Positions 1-11,831 of a stretch of DNA of 64,000 nucleotides are shown piece after piece (the stretch's first letter is position 1; each line of letters begins with the position of its first letter). Origin of the DNA: Pohlia nutans (lineage: Eukaryota > Streptophyta > Bryopsida > Bryales > Mniaceae); assembly GCA_022496805.1 (NCBI GenBank), contig CM040087.1:9126001-9190000 (forward strand), in the 5' to 3' direction. The translations under genes were made by a program, and so were the position numbers. Below the pieces are notes generated by a model. It had not been told where the DNA came from. It ran no database searches and saw nothing but the letters and a program-made list of their open reading frames with translations.

Positions 1-2208
1 AGTCGACCTAAAACGGAGGAAGAGAAGGGAACATCACAAATCGAGGGTAACGAAGAGGCTAACGTCAGAGCAAAGACAGAGGTCAACACAAAATCCTCCT
101 CCGGCGGGCAATTCAACACACCTGGTGGAGCAACAACAGAGAAAAATACCAAGAATTCTACCTCGGTGTCTACGTAGCAGTTTGAGTAGGACGACAGCGC
201 AGATACGTCACCAGCTTCTCCGCAGCCAACTAGATCTAGGCAAAGTCCAAAAGGCCGTCATCGAAACATTGGAAGTGCCCCGAATGCGACCACTGCATTC
301 AAGAGCGCTGCTGCAGCAGAGCCTGTCTCTGCCACGACACACGTCGACGCCAAATTAGGGTTTCGAAATGCCGCTGCAGCCAAGAACGTCGCAGCTGCCA
401 AATTCGGCAAAACAAACATCGGCCGAACGACATCGCGCAGGAACAAGGACACCCGAAGGACGACACAGGAACGACACTCAGCAAGAATTCATACAGGGAG
501 TGGCAAGAATGGCATGTTCGGCAGCAATGGCGCCACCCCGACAACTCCAGCATCAACGATACTCCTCCGACAGCAGCAACAGCATACGAGTGTCACCACC
601 CTCGCTTCGCCTCCGACTCGGCATCAGCATCGTAACCAGAATCGTCATCCCAGCGCCGACAGCGGCAGAATTCAACACCTGCGGCCAGAAAGAATTCGTC
701 TGCAACAGCGATGCGACTGCACCAACAATGTGCGAAACTGCAACAGCGACCCATCCGCCACGCCCAGCCAGAAACCGCATAAAAGAATCAAGGCCAAGCG
801 ACCTCCTCCCTTAGCACGGCCTCACTTACACCACGAAGACTGGCACACAATCATAGATGTCCCTACGCCACTGACTGATTACAGCGTAGGGATGAAACCC
901 TATTCCCAACTCAATCGCAGGTACAGACAAAACTGCGACCACGAAAGCCTCGCCCCCAACTCCCCTGATTGCCGCTCGGCGCCTTGTCCAGCTCCAATAT
1001 CTCCTCGAATTCGGCTGACAAGTATGAAGAATGTGCGGCCAATGCATGACGGTGGAGCTCCCACCACCACAAGAATTCACTCGGCGCCCATTCTACAGAT
1101 AAGCAGCCCAATAATTCAACCTACAGACAAGAAAAGCGTGGAGCGGTTAAAGCAGGAAAAGCTAGAGAATCAACGCGGCCTGCTAGGAGTGGCCCCAAAT
1201 TCGAGTGCCAACCGATGCCACAACCCTTGGAAGCACCGGAAAGACAAAGAGGACTCAGCCACAACCAGCCCCAATTTAGAAAACACGCAAGACAACCCAC
1301 ACCGAAGCCTGTCTTACCCTCCTGTAGCAGCCCAAATGGAGGAAAACGACGCATCAAATATAGAGATACTCTTAGTACTGAAATCCCGGAAACAACCACG
1401 ACGCATCATGAACCGGTTCAACAACGTGGACAAGCCCGAAATTAGCCTGCCGACAAAACTCAACTCTGACGGAGCTGTGAGCTCCAACACACCAATCTAC
1501 AGCCCCAAAGCACAGCAACACGTATTTATGAAGCAATGGTTTTACGACAAACCTCACTTCTCAGCCTCTCTGGCGAAGTTCTTGCTGCCGTCTCCGCCCA
1601 GACTCCTTTGCTCTCCAGGCAGTCTCTGCCAGCTTCATATTCTCTCCGCCCCTAAGCTCCATTTAGGTCTGTTCCTCATGTACTCTCCTTCTCACCAAAC
1701 GTATTTCATCTCAGCATCTCTGCATTACCTTCGTACTTCATTATTGTACTCCTTGCAACCCATCTCTGCCTCTAAGCGTAGAAACACAGCAACCCTCTGT
1801 AGCCAGAGCAGTCCCTTCCTAGTAGATGAAGTGCTCAGTCATTGCGAAATATCGACGACACACGCAATAGGAGCGCTGGTGCAGAGCAAAAGGAGCGTTG
1901 ATGTGGGGCAAGCTGCAACAACACAGCTAGGAAGCAAGTCTGGGGACGCCTTTGCAGAGAGACAACGCCACATCAGACCAGCCTCGGTTCAAGCAGCCCC
2001 AAACACACAAGGTTCTCTTCTTTCTGTTAACCCTCAGTCTAGAATGCTTTGCAATTTTGTTAGTTTTTTCGATATTCACACTGTCAAAATCAAGGCTTAT
2101 TATGCAAGCCTCATTATGTACCGGTCGATTCATATGAAAATGGAAATTTCCGTGTCGTGTATGAGTAGCATCTGTATGGACAATGATGACAATAAATTCG
2201 CCGTGTAG
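1..2208 (+). CDS. uncharacterised long open frame, partial at the window edge
   Basis: One frame is open from 190 to the stop at 2206-2208 (about 670 codons), and the same frame also reads as plausible protein from base 1 before stops at 175 and 187. The first inner Met of the open stretch is at 514. The predicted protein is rich in Ser, Pro, Thr, Gln and Arg, with low-complexity runs and no motif I recognise. After about 1560 the text turns pyrimidine-rich and looks less like coding sequence. The stretch ends just before the ORF1-like gene. It could be a decayed gag-like or ORF1-like protein of a retroelement, or an open frame kept by C/A-rich composition. I assign no function. Confidence 0.25.
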
Positions 2209-4470
2209 CCTTTATTTTGCTAGATATTATAGCCAGTCGTAATGTCCAAAACGTATGGTGTATGAATCCAGTAGATACTTCTTTTTGGCTTATTCTCGTT
2301 AAGTTGCGTAGAACTAGTAATGTTATCCATAACAACATAGATAAAATGTACGTTTGGTCAAAATGTATGTGTATGACCAAACGTATCATTGAGAAACATT
2401 TTCCCTTTACTTTAAAGGACTGTTGCTTAGCTTACGACATGTATCACTGCTTAAGGCACAATTTCAAAAACCACAAAACTCTTAGCAAAAATTACTTTTA
2501 TATCTTCTTCTCAAAAGTCTTACTCCGTGCGGCCCCACAAATTAAGTTGTGGGGAGGAGCAGACCTTGAGGTGATAAGAAGAAACTCTATTTCCAAAAAT
2601 TTCACTCTTTTGACAAAAAAAACTTGTATTTTTAGAATGTCTCAAAAGCCTTCCAGCGCTACGTCCGCCCAAAGATACAAGGAAAAACTCTTAGCTTTAA
2701 ACGATGATGTAGAAATGTCTGTCACACAAAAGTGCTCTTCTCATACCACACAAGAAGCTACAAGCCAAAAGAAGGCTAAGGGCAAATCAAAAGCGGAAGC
2801 TTTGAAACGCTCTCCCTTTTGGCTTGGCTTCCAAACTCTAAATTGGACCAATAGAGGAAAGGGTTTGCCTATGGACACAAAGGAACCATTAGCCGTCGTA
2901 GTAAAGAATGGTATGGAGGAACAAGAAGCTTTTGAATGCACACTAAGCGACTCTTGCTTCCCCTTCGTTGTGCAAGAAGAGTGGCCAAACTCTAGGGAAG
3001 ATTTAAAAGATGGTCAGCATTTTAATCTCACCCAAATCCCATCAGATGTCGAAGTAGACAAGTACGGTTTTTCTTTGGATTATCATGTTGCCATCCACTT
3101 TGAGATGGGCGAGATTTTGTGGGAGAAAGAAACTATCATGATACTAGTAACTCATAGATTGAAAGAGATGTCAATTGTGCTTGGGAATGAAATTGGTGAA
3201 CCCATAGCCCTCATGTGCTTTCATAAGGGCACCAATTGGAGTGGGGTGATCAAGTTGCACTTGCAAACCCCCGAGATTGATGGCATTGGGCTTCTCCAAG
3301 GGCTTCGCCCATTCATCCTCAAGCTTGATGATGGCAAGTTAAAAAGAGGAAAAGTATGCAAAACTTACGATTCTTTAGCTCTCAACAATCTTCTTTCCGT
3401 CAAAATTACAAGTGAGCAACTCGAGATGAAAGAATGGTATGTCATGTACGAGACCATAGTAAAAGAGAGCTTCCAAAGAGGGGTAGAATTTGAAATAACA
3501 AACATACAAAAGAAAAAAGAAAAAACCTTTGTATGGGTAGTGACAGCTTTACCCGAACAAGCTAAGAGGATGAGAGAACATAAAATCACCTTTAACAACG
3601 AAGTTTTAGAGGGTAAATTAGCCGATCGTACACGTTCATCAGCGGATGACATAGCGAAGAAAAACGCCCTCATCCTCATCGCCAAGAACCTCAACAAAGT
3701 CAAGAGCATTGAGGAGATCAAGACAAGCATTGGAGAGTACATGGGGCCGAATAATGCTGTCAACTACTTCTTCAAGCTTGATGAGAAGAACGGGAAGCAC
3801 CTCGGATCGTGCAACATTCAATGTTTGAATGCGACTGTGTACACTACTAGAAAACTGTGACCACTTTAGCAGATTTTCAGTAGATTTCTGTTAAGGAGGG
3901 TACCGGCGGTCACTAATTGACTCGTTCAACACTTTTCTGTGAAGGAGTGAGCAGAACCGACGTGATTGTTGTTGACCGTGGCGCCCTTCTTCAGAGGTAC
4001 CTTCACTACTAGAAAATCATGACCAAATCAACAGAAATTCAACAGATTTATGTTGTTCGGGGTACTACAATGACCGATTTCACTGATTTGTAATTTTTTT
4101 GTAAAAGTCAATAGTTTGCTACTTACTTTTCTGTTGATTCAAATAGTGCAATGACCAAATCAACAAAATTTTAGTCTTTTTTGGAATCTTTTTTGGAATC
4201 TTTTTGGAATCTTTTAGAATCTTTTTTGGGAATCTTTTAGAATATTCTGGAATCTATCAAAATGTTATAGAATCTATTGGAATATTCTAGAATCTTTTGA
4301 ATATTCTTGAACCTTTTGAATCTTTTGCACTTTATATGAGAGTTTTGTAATCATTTAGTACTAGAATGGGTGTTTTATGTAATTGGATTATACAACTGCA
4401 ATTTTGCAGACTTTCATCATCCCTGACAAACAACAACAGAAGACAAGCAGCTTGATATTCCCTAAATTAA

Positions 4471-5012
4471 CCCCTAAGCTCCCGAGCGACCATTTTCTTG
4501 TCGCTGCCCGGAAAAAACGGGTTGCCCGAAACAAAAAATCCTTTTTTTGAAAAAATAAAAAATATTGTAAAATACTGCATCAAGTCTACTTTCCAACCCA
4601 ATTTGAATTATGGCAATCCGAGTTAAACTCCACCCGGGAGAATTTTTCAAAGTAGATCACCTCAACATTGTCTTAGTGTTACAAAATTTGCTATTTGGGG
4701 AAAGTAATGATGATTCCTCCATCATTTCTCTTGCTTTTTTGAAGTTTAGGATAGATAGCCCAACTTTAACCAATCGTACTAAATTTTGAACTCTAAAATT
4801 GAAAATTATAATTTATACAAATTTTCGAAGGTTAATGCTATTAAATTCATTAAAAAATGATCTAAAGATTATTTTGGAAGTTTGACCGTATGGATAATTT
4901 GTAAAGATGATACTCTACATTTTGTCTATTGAACCAACCTTCATCAAACATATAGAAGGCACATATTATAACACATCTATGTTTTGTCCAATACCCCTCG
5001 GGCTTTTAGGAG
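4471..5012 (-). mobile_element. TTAA-flanked MITE, family A, copy 1
   Basis: TTAA at 4467-4470 and 5013-5016 brackets a 542-bp AT-rich element starting CCCCTAAGCTCCCGAG and ending CTCGGGCTTTTAGGAG. The interior matches, in inverse orientation, the copies at 26362-26851 and 62009-62551, and in the same orientation the truncated copy at 47177. TTAA target sites with CCC-starting ends are typical of the piggyBac superfamily; that assignment is inference. No coding capacity is seen. It is nested in the CACTA element. Confidence 0.75.
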
Positions 5013-5255
5013 TTAAAGCTATTGAGGGTGAATCTTGACACACTTCGGCTGTTGACTAACTTTTAGCTCCATCTGAAACAATCACAGGGACACCCCAATA
5101 AATAAATCCACTTGAATGGGACAACAGTCAGTCATCTGTGAACCGTTTTTTTTCTTTCTTCTCTGAATCTCTCTGTGCTAGAAACTTGGAATCTTCTTTT
5201 TGTTTCTACACAGTAATCCGGTTTTTTGAAACATTCAATCAATTGAACTCATTAA

Positions 5256-5805
5256 CCCCTAAGTGACCAATCGACCATATTTTGGTCGCACCCAAATAGC
5301 AGTGACTGCCCATGGTTAGGAAATGATATTTTCAAATTTTAATATCTTGTCGAACTTGGGGGGGGGGAGAGAGATCATGTTCTAGTGTTGTTTGATACAT
5401 TTCATTTGCAATATTGAGGTTTAGTAAGGAATTTTTCAACGACATAGACCTCAATATTGTCTTAGTGTTATAAAACTTACTACTTTGGAAAACTAATGAT
5501 GTTATCTCCTTTGAAACTTTTGCTTTTAAAATTTTAGAATAGAATATTTAGTTTTAATTAATCATACCAAATTCCATATTCTAAATGTAGAATTAGTACG
5601 TAATTTTGGTGAATGTCAAATGGTAAATGAATCTAAATTCATTAAAATGAGTATTTAAAACTCTTTTTGGAAGATTGACCATATAGATAATTACTAAACA
5701 TCATGCTTTTCATTTTCTCTTTTGGACCAAACTTCATCAAAGTTGCAAAAGTAACATCCTGTAACACATCTAGGTTTTTCCCTTACCCCCTCTGTGATTT
5801 AAGGA
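5256..5805 (+). mobile_element. TTAA-flanked MITE, family D, copy 1
   Basis: TTAA at 5252-5255 and 5806-5809 brackets an element starting CCCCTAAGTGACC; its far end is slightly decayed (AAGGA in place of AGGGG). The interior matches the inverse of 62556-63200. It is nested in the CACTA element and is non-coding. Confidence 0.65.
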
Positions 5806-5845
5806 TTAACTTAATCATTCACAATTTTTTTTTTCAAAACGCAAA

Positions 5846-6175
5846 CTTTATAGGCCATTTTGTCATAGTAAAACAACTTTTCTCAAAAATCTTTGAACCA
5901 AGAAAAGTTGCGAAATGAAGTTAAGTTTCATCTCCGAAAATCCGTTTGTGATTTTGAGCCTCCGTTCATAAGTTTTAGACAAAATTCAGAGTGGGGTAGC
6001 AAGGAATATTTTCATTGATATTTTCAAACACCCTCTTTGATTTTTGTCTATAACTTTTGACTGGAGGCTTCAAATCACAAACGGATTTTTGGAGATGAAA
6101 CTTAACTTGATTTCCCAACTTTTCTTAGTCCAAAGGTTTTTGAAAAAAGTTAATTTACTATGTCAAAATGGCCGC
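5846..6175. repeat. imperfect inverted repeat inside the CACTA element
   Basis: About 125 bp from 5846 to 5970 reappears inverted at 6050-6175, with roughly four in five bases matching by eye; the arms share blocks such as GATGAAACTTAACTT and CAACTTTTCTT. It would fold into a long hairpin. It may be a further nested foldback element; no target duplication was identified. Confidence 0.55.
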
Positions 6176-6359
6176 CAAAGTCTGCTGAATTCCAAAACAT
6201 CGAATTGTAAGTGTTTATGTAAGAAAAAAATAGTTCAATGTTCATCAAATTCTAAGTGCGATGGATTGGTTAGAGTGGTGAGTGTTAAATGTAAGGTCAC
6301 GAGTTCAAACCCGTTTGTCAACAGAGTCGTTGAAATTGGGCTGCCCTAAAAGTCCGGGC

Positions 6360-6450
6360 AGCTTAAAACATTTTACTGCCCGAAAATTCCGGGCAGTAAA
6401 AAAAAACATTTTCTTGGCCGAAAATTCCGGGCAGTAAAAAAATGTTTTTT
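6360..6450. repeat. short tandem repeat at the CACTA right end
   Basis: The block GAAAATTCCGGGCAGTAAAA occurs twice (about 6380-6400 and 6420-6440) with a partial third copy, separated by A-runs. It is followed by a T/A-rich tract and the subterminal repeats of the CACTA element. Confidence 0.6.
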
Positions 6451-7684
6451 ATTTATTTTTATTTTTATTTTTTAAATTAAATTTTTTTTTTTCTTATTTT
6501 CAGGTGACCAGATCAACAGAAAACTTCAACAGATTTCTGTTGAATAATGACCCGCTCAACGCGACCGGTTCAACAGAAACCCTCAACACTTTTCTGTTGA
6601 TTTGGACGGTGAATTTTCTAGTAGTGGTACAAACAGTTTGTCAAGAAGTCTGCCAAACTTCTTGGTAAACACGTAGAATTCACCGCGCACCCTAGAAGTC
6701 TTGATGGTGCCAATGCACCAAGCGCTTTGGAACTCACTAGGCTAGGGTTTAGTGATGTTAACACTGCCCTTGCCAACACCATTGAAGCTATAACGAATAT
6801 TCCTCTAAAGGAAAAACCTCCGAAAGATTTTTCAAAAGAATTAGCAGTAATTAGAGAAGATATGTCAACCTTAAAAGAAGACTTAAGGGGTGAGCAAAAG
6901 ATGATTGCGGAAAGAGTAGTGGAAAAAGCTTCATCTAGTCTCAACAAACAGATGACACTTCTCAAGAGGCAACTAGCCTCAACCATGCAAGCCCTTGAAA
7001 ATGTCCATCCGGGGGGATCCGATGAAGCACAAATGGACACGTCAAACTAGATTGGTCAAACAACGCACCACCAAGAGTATACATATATACTATAAAACCT
7101 AGTAAAAGTCCAGAAAAACCTAAAAATATATACCAAAAAATCAAACAAAATATAATAAAATTAAAAACACCAAAAAATAATTATAATCTTACCTCCCAAA
7201 AAACCAACAAAAAACATAACAAAAATATAGTATATATTTATACTATATCAAAAATCCAAAAAAAGAGAATAAAAAAATACACATTTAAACCACTTTACAA
7301 AAAACAAACAAAACCCTCCAAACCAAACCAAAAAACTCCAAAAAATTAAAAAACACTCATAAAAATCACCAAAATCAAACATCCGCCACCACAATTAATC
7401 CTAAATGGCCTCGGCCTACCGGCCTCAGCCAAAAAACACATAAAATAATACCACTATACATATCTAACATATTTATACCGTCCAAAAAAATATTCAAACA
7501 CACCCCATTTAGAACTTATCTATATAATACCCTAAAATTCAACAACCCCCCAAAATATAAAAGTCACACTTTTAACAATATAAATAAAAAGCCTTCAAAA
7601 CCCCTTAGTAAAAACAACAAAAAACACCTTCCCAATAAAAACAAAACTACCAACATATCAAACTGTATTTATAACATCTCAAAA

Positions 7685-7732
7685 CTTCTACTACTCCTTT
7701 GTGGTGATATAGGAACCAACCCGGGACCAATG
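7685..7732 (+). other. 2A-like ribosome-skipping motif at the head of LINE ORF2
   Basis: In the ORF2 frame, codons 7685-7729 read LLLLLCGDIGTNPGP, followed by Met at 7730. The consensus for 2A peptides is D-[VI]-E-x-N-P-G-P after a hydrophobic stretch. Here every position fits except Glu, which is Gly, a change one A-to-G transition would explain. 2A-like motifs are known at the N-terminus of several animal and trypanosomatid LINE proteins. The frame is open for about 147 codons upstream with no Met. Activity of this variant is unknown. Confidence 0.7.
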
Positions 7733-10307
7733 CCAAATTTACTTAAAACACATCCACCATCACATAAACATAGAAACAAAACATATTTTATTCCATGCAC
7801 AATAAAACTACACCCAGAGTATCAACACTTAGCAAAAAAGTTTTCCTCTTGTTTAAAAATAACACACCCAAATCATCTAGAAGCATCTACTGATTACCCA
7901 CACCTCTCAAAATTCATACATGAAAACCAACACCACTCACGCCCGAGCATACTATATGCACTCATTACCACGATAAGTCCATTACTAGAAACATGTGACC
8001 ATCAATTAATACAAACACCCGATCCAGACTGGACAACAATACTCCTTGAAAAAATGGCACTGCTTCAAAACCCCCCCGAGAGACACATTTCAAACCCACA
8101 CCCATACACCGAATTCAAAAACACCAACCAAAATCTAATCAACCCCCCCAATACCATTCATAAACAACTATATGATTTTATTGAACAAAACAATAATCCA
8201 CCAAACCTACAAACACTAACAAACAAATTTCCATTCCTACCCGAAAATTTACTAATAGAATCTCTCAAATGCAATGAACCTATAATTAAATATTCACACC
8301 CACCCCCACTACCCAATATACCATTACCACAAAACCAAGAGTCGCAAACAACAAACCACAACACACACATTATTACATGGAATGCCTCATCTTTAAACAC
8401 AGCCCTACCAAGCCTACAAAACTTAATCTCAAACACCACAACAAACCCAACAATCATCACAATACAGGAAACCAAACTAACCGCAACAAAGTCAACAAAA
8501 TATATACAAAACCTATTCCCAAGATACAAATTAATTTTCAATAACACACACGCCCTGACAAGATGCATGCAACAAAGAATGCCCTATACCCCTGCAAGAG
8601 GCGGACACTCACTCTAATAAATAACAAATATGCATACCCAGGAAATATCACCAAAATACCTACTCCTGCCGAAATCTCACCATACTTACAAATTATACAA
8701 ATAAAAAATGAACCGTTACAACCTTGGCTAATTCTACACATGTACATGCCTTCCCACTTAGAAGATATTCAATATATTACAACAATACAACAACAAATAA
8801 CACAACAGATCATAGATTATCCAAACTATACACATATATTATGTGGAGACTTCAACAGAGACATAGCCCTTATTGGGAGACAAAATGAATCCAACATAAC
8901 ACCACCGCAAACAGAAGACATAGAATGGCGTGCATTCACAGACACTTTACATTTAACTTACATTCCAACAAATAGCACATTTACCAGACAAGGTGGACTA
9001 AACTACACTCAAACAAGCTTAATTGATGGATACTACATCAAAACTCCTAATAATACATTGTATACTTCAATCACAAACCATGACTACAACCTAAACTCAG
9101 ATCATTCACCAGTCACTCTACAAATCCCACCAAACACACTACTAGCGCGCCCCACACAACGAAAAACAGATAAACCACCAAGGATTCTAAACCCTATCCC
9201 ACAAGATAGCATTGAAAAATTCAAAACACTATTCTTCGAAGAAAATTCACTCCAAATAAATGAACTCACTACAACATTGATGAATGAACAACTAACAAGC
9301 AATCAATGGCAAACATCTTGTACAAAACTAGACTACTTAATACAACAAATATCAGAAAAAATTCAAGGAACTTGCAGTGCTCCACCTCTACCTTCACTAA
9401 CACACCGCACAGCCCAACAAGGAGGATTTTTACCAAGAAAACTCCAAAAACAATGGAAAAAACACCTATCCACCTACCACCTAATCAGAAAAACAATATA
9501 CATAACAAAAACCATACCAAATTGGCAAAACCATCCAGTAATAGAAGAATTAAAAAACCATAACCATATTACCATCCCACCACCTCCTAGTCCAGAATTA
9601 AATCCACAAGAATGGATTAAAACTTTAGCAGAACTAGCTAAAAACGCAAACAAACAAGCACGTAAAATTACCACAAAATACACACAAGAATGTGTTAAAA
9701 AAGCCATCACGAAATACAGAAAACTATATGAAAAAAGCCCCAAGAAAATAAATAGAAAAGTCTTCAAAAACCAATAAACACCACCATTAGATTGCATGAT
9801 GGACAGAAACAACAACATACTAACGAGCCCAGAAGAGATAGCAAATGAAATCTATATCCAACAATCAATTAGTAATAGACCTACAGTCCCAACATGTTAC
9901 TACCAACCAGAACACCCATCTAATTGCACATGTGGAGTTAAACAATACCCATGGCACGATCTAGATGGATTTATAATAGAGAAAAGAGGAGACCCCGAAT
10001 CACCACTGCATAAATACTTCAACCAAGGAACATACGACTTATGTTTAAAACACCTATCCAATAATAAAACACCAGGCCCAGATAAAATTCCAAACTCAAT
10101 TTTAAAAAATATGCCTGATAGCTTTCATAAACTACTATTCTTATTTTTCACCCACTGTTATAAACAAAAGAAAATCCCAGCATCATGGAAAACAAGTTTA
10201 ACCATACTTTTATACAAAAAAGGGGACCCATCACTATTACCAAACCACAGACCTATAGCACTTGCAAATACAATTTATAAATTATTCACTAGCACACTAA
10301 CACTAAT

Positions 10308-11831
10308 AACACGCAATTCGCTATTTATGCACTTGGTAAGTGCGCTCATTTCATAAACATATTTGACTTTAAAAAAAACCGGTGTAAAAGTTCTCTAAAA
10401 AACATCAATGTTGTCTTTTTACAATCACTTAAATTGTAAATAAATAATTATTTTAATTATTTTTTATTCTTATCTTTATCTTTTCTTTTATCTTTTCTTT
10501 CATCTTTTCTTTTTCAACTTGATTTCTTTCTTGTCTTCTTTCTTGTCTCCCTCTTGTCTTTCTTTTGTCTTTCTTCTTGTCTTCCTTTTTGTCTTCCTTG
10601 TCTTTTTTTTCTTCTACTTTTTCTTCAGTTGTGGCCGCTGAACCCGAAACAATGGGAGCAAACCGAATTTTTTTATTTTTTTATTTTATTTTTTATTTTT
10701 TTATTTTTTATTTTATTTTTTTTCGGGTTGGGGATGAGGTGCTACTGAACCCTAAATGGCAGCCGCCAAAAAAAAAAAAAAAAAAAACTTTTTTTTTTCT
10801 TCTTTTGGTTGGCCGTGGGGTGCTGCTAAACCCTAAATGGCGGCCGCCCCCCCCCCAAAAAAAAAAAAAAAAAAAAAAAGTTTTTTTGTTTGACTTTTTT
10901 GACTTTTTTCAAAATTTACTATTTTTAGCCTCTGGGTGCGCGGCCGCGCACCCAAAGACCCTTCAATCTCCCTCTACATCTTTATCTCTCTATCCATCTT
11001 CATCTCTCTTTCCATCTTCATCTCTTCTCCATCTCTCTCCCCTCTCTCTCCCCTCTCTCTCCCCTCTCCTCATATATATAGGGGAGAGGAGAGGGTCTCT
11101 CTCATCATTCTCCCACTCCCTCTCCCATCCCTCTCCTCTCCTCTATATATGTGAGGAGAGGAGAAGAAGATGAGAGGGAGATGGGAGGGTCTTTGGGTGC
11201 GCGGCCGCGTACCCAGAGCCTAAAAATAGTAAATTTTGAAAAAAGCCAAAAAAAAAACTTTTATTTATTTATTTCTTATTTTTTTTGGGGGGCGGCCGCC
11301 ATTTAGGGTTTAGCACCACCCCACGGCCAACCAAAAGAAGAAAAAAAAAGTTTTTTTTTTTTTGGCGGCTGCCATTTAGGGTTCAGTAGCACCTCATCCC
11401 CAACCCGAAAAAAAAAAACAAAAAAAAAACAAAAAACAAAAAAAAAAAAAACTTTTTTTTTTTTTTTTTTTTTTCGGTTTGCTCCCATTGTTTCGGGTTC
11501 AGCGGCCACAACTGAAGAAAAAGTAGAAGAAAAAAAAGACAAGGAAGACAAAAAGGAAGACAAGAAGAAAGACAAAAGAAAGACAAGAGGGAGACAAGAA
11601 AGAAGACAAGAAAGAAATCAAGTTGAAAAAAAAAAGATGAAAGAAAAGATAAAAGAAAAGATAAAGATAAGAATAAAAAATAATTAAAATAATTATTTGT
11701 TTACAATGTACGGGATTGAAGAAAGACAATAATCGTCGTTTTTAAAAAAAAAGTTAGACCAAAAAAATTATGTGCCCGAGAACCAAGTGCATGATTATAT
11801 GGCCAAGTGCGTAAATAGCGAATTGTGTGTT
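10308..11831. mobile_element. long-inverted-repeat (foldback) DNA transposon with 4-bp TSD, copy 1
   Basis: The ends are AACACGCAATTCGC and its inverse (one change at the right end), flanked by TAAT at 10304-10307 and 11832-11835. Removing the element plus one TAAT restores the LINE reading frame exactly. Both halves are near mirror images: terminal repeat, an AT-rich block, a pyrimidine tract of CTTGTCTT-like words, poly-T/A, segments with GAACCCTAAATGGC, and a GC core carrying GCGGCCGC. The centre contains a second nested hairpin (10931-11215). Short open frames inside are tract artefacts. A shorter relative lies at 60142-61329. Sola and Ginger transposons make 4-bp duplications, but I cannot assign the superfamily. 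Confidence 0.85.

Larger units (their letters stand above)
3842..6626. mobile_element. non-autonomous CACTA (EnSpm-type) DNA transposon
   Basis: The ends are CACTACTAGAAAA at 3842 and its inverse ending in CTAGTAGTG at 6626. They are flanked by a 3-bp duplication GTA (3839-3841 and 6627-6629), as expected for CACTA transposition. Subterminal TCAACAGAA / TTCTGTTGA motifs recur at both ends, the usual transposase-binding pattern. No transposase is visible. A second copy of the left terminus lies inside at 4004-4016, so the left end is doubled. The interior holds two TTAA-flanked elements (4471-5012, 5256-5805) and an inverted repeat (5846-6175). Confidence 0.9.
2637..7050 (+). pseudogene. ORF1-like coiled-coil protein, interrupted by a CACTA element
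   Basis: The open frame runs from an ATG at 2637 (the frame is open further upstream, but this Met begins the protein-like text) to 3841, and resumes at 6630-7050. Taking out 3842-6626 and one copy of the GTA duplication rejoins the frame exactly inside a Tyr codon, giving about 541 residues. The first ~400 residues form a globular domain I do not recognise. The last ~90 are heptad-like and rich in Lys, Glu and Leu, a likely coiled coil, as in many retroelement ORF1 or Gag proteins. The stop at 7048-7050 lies directly before the LINE sequence. This may be the LINE's own ORF1, but base composition changes sharply at the stop: G is normal here and very rare after it. A separate retroelement or host gene is therefore possible. 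The visible damage is the insertion itself; no other stop was seen. Confidence 0.55.

Noticed and set aside
2217..2636. Upstream in-frame extension of the ORF1-like protein
   Set aside because: The text is unbiased and Cys/Phe-rich, unlike the hydrophilic protein that starts at 2637; more likely an untranslated leader.
10554..11729. Open frames of 60-200 codons rich in Phe, Leu, Ser and Lys
   Set aside because: They are mirrored pairs from the palindromic arms of the foldback element and consist of pyrimidine and poly-A/T tracts; no protein is supported.
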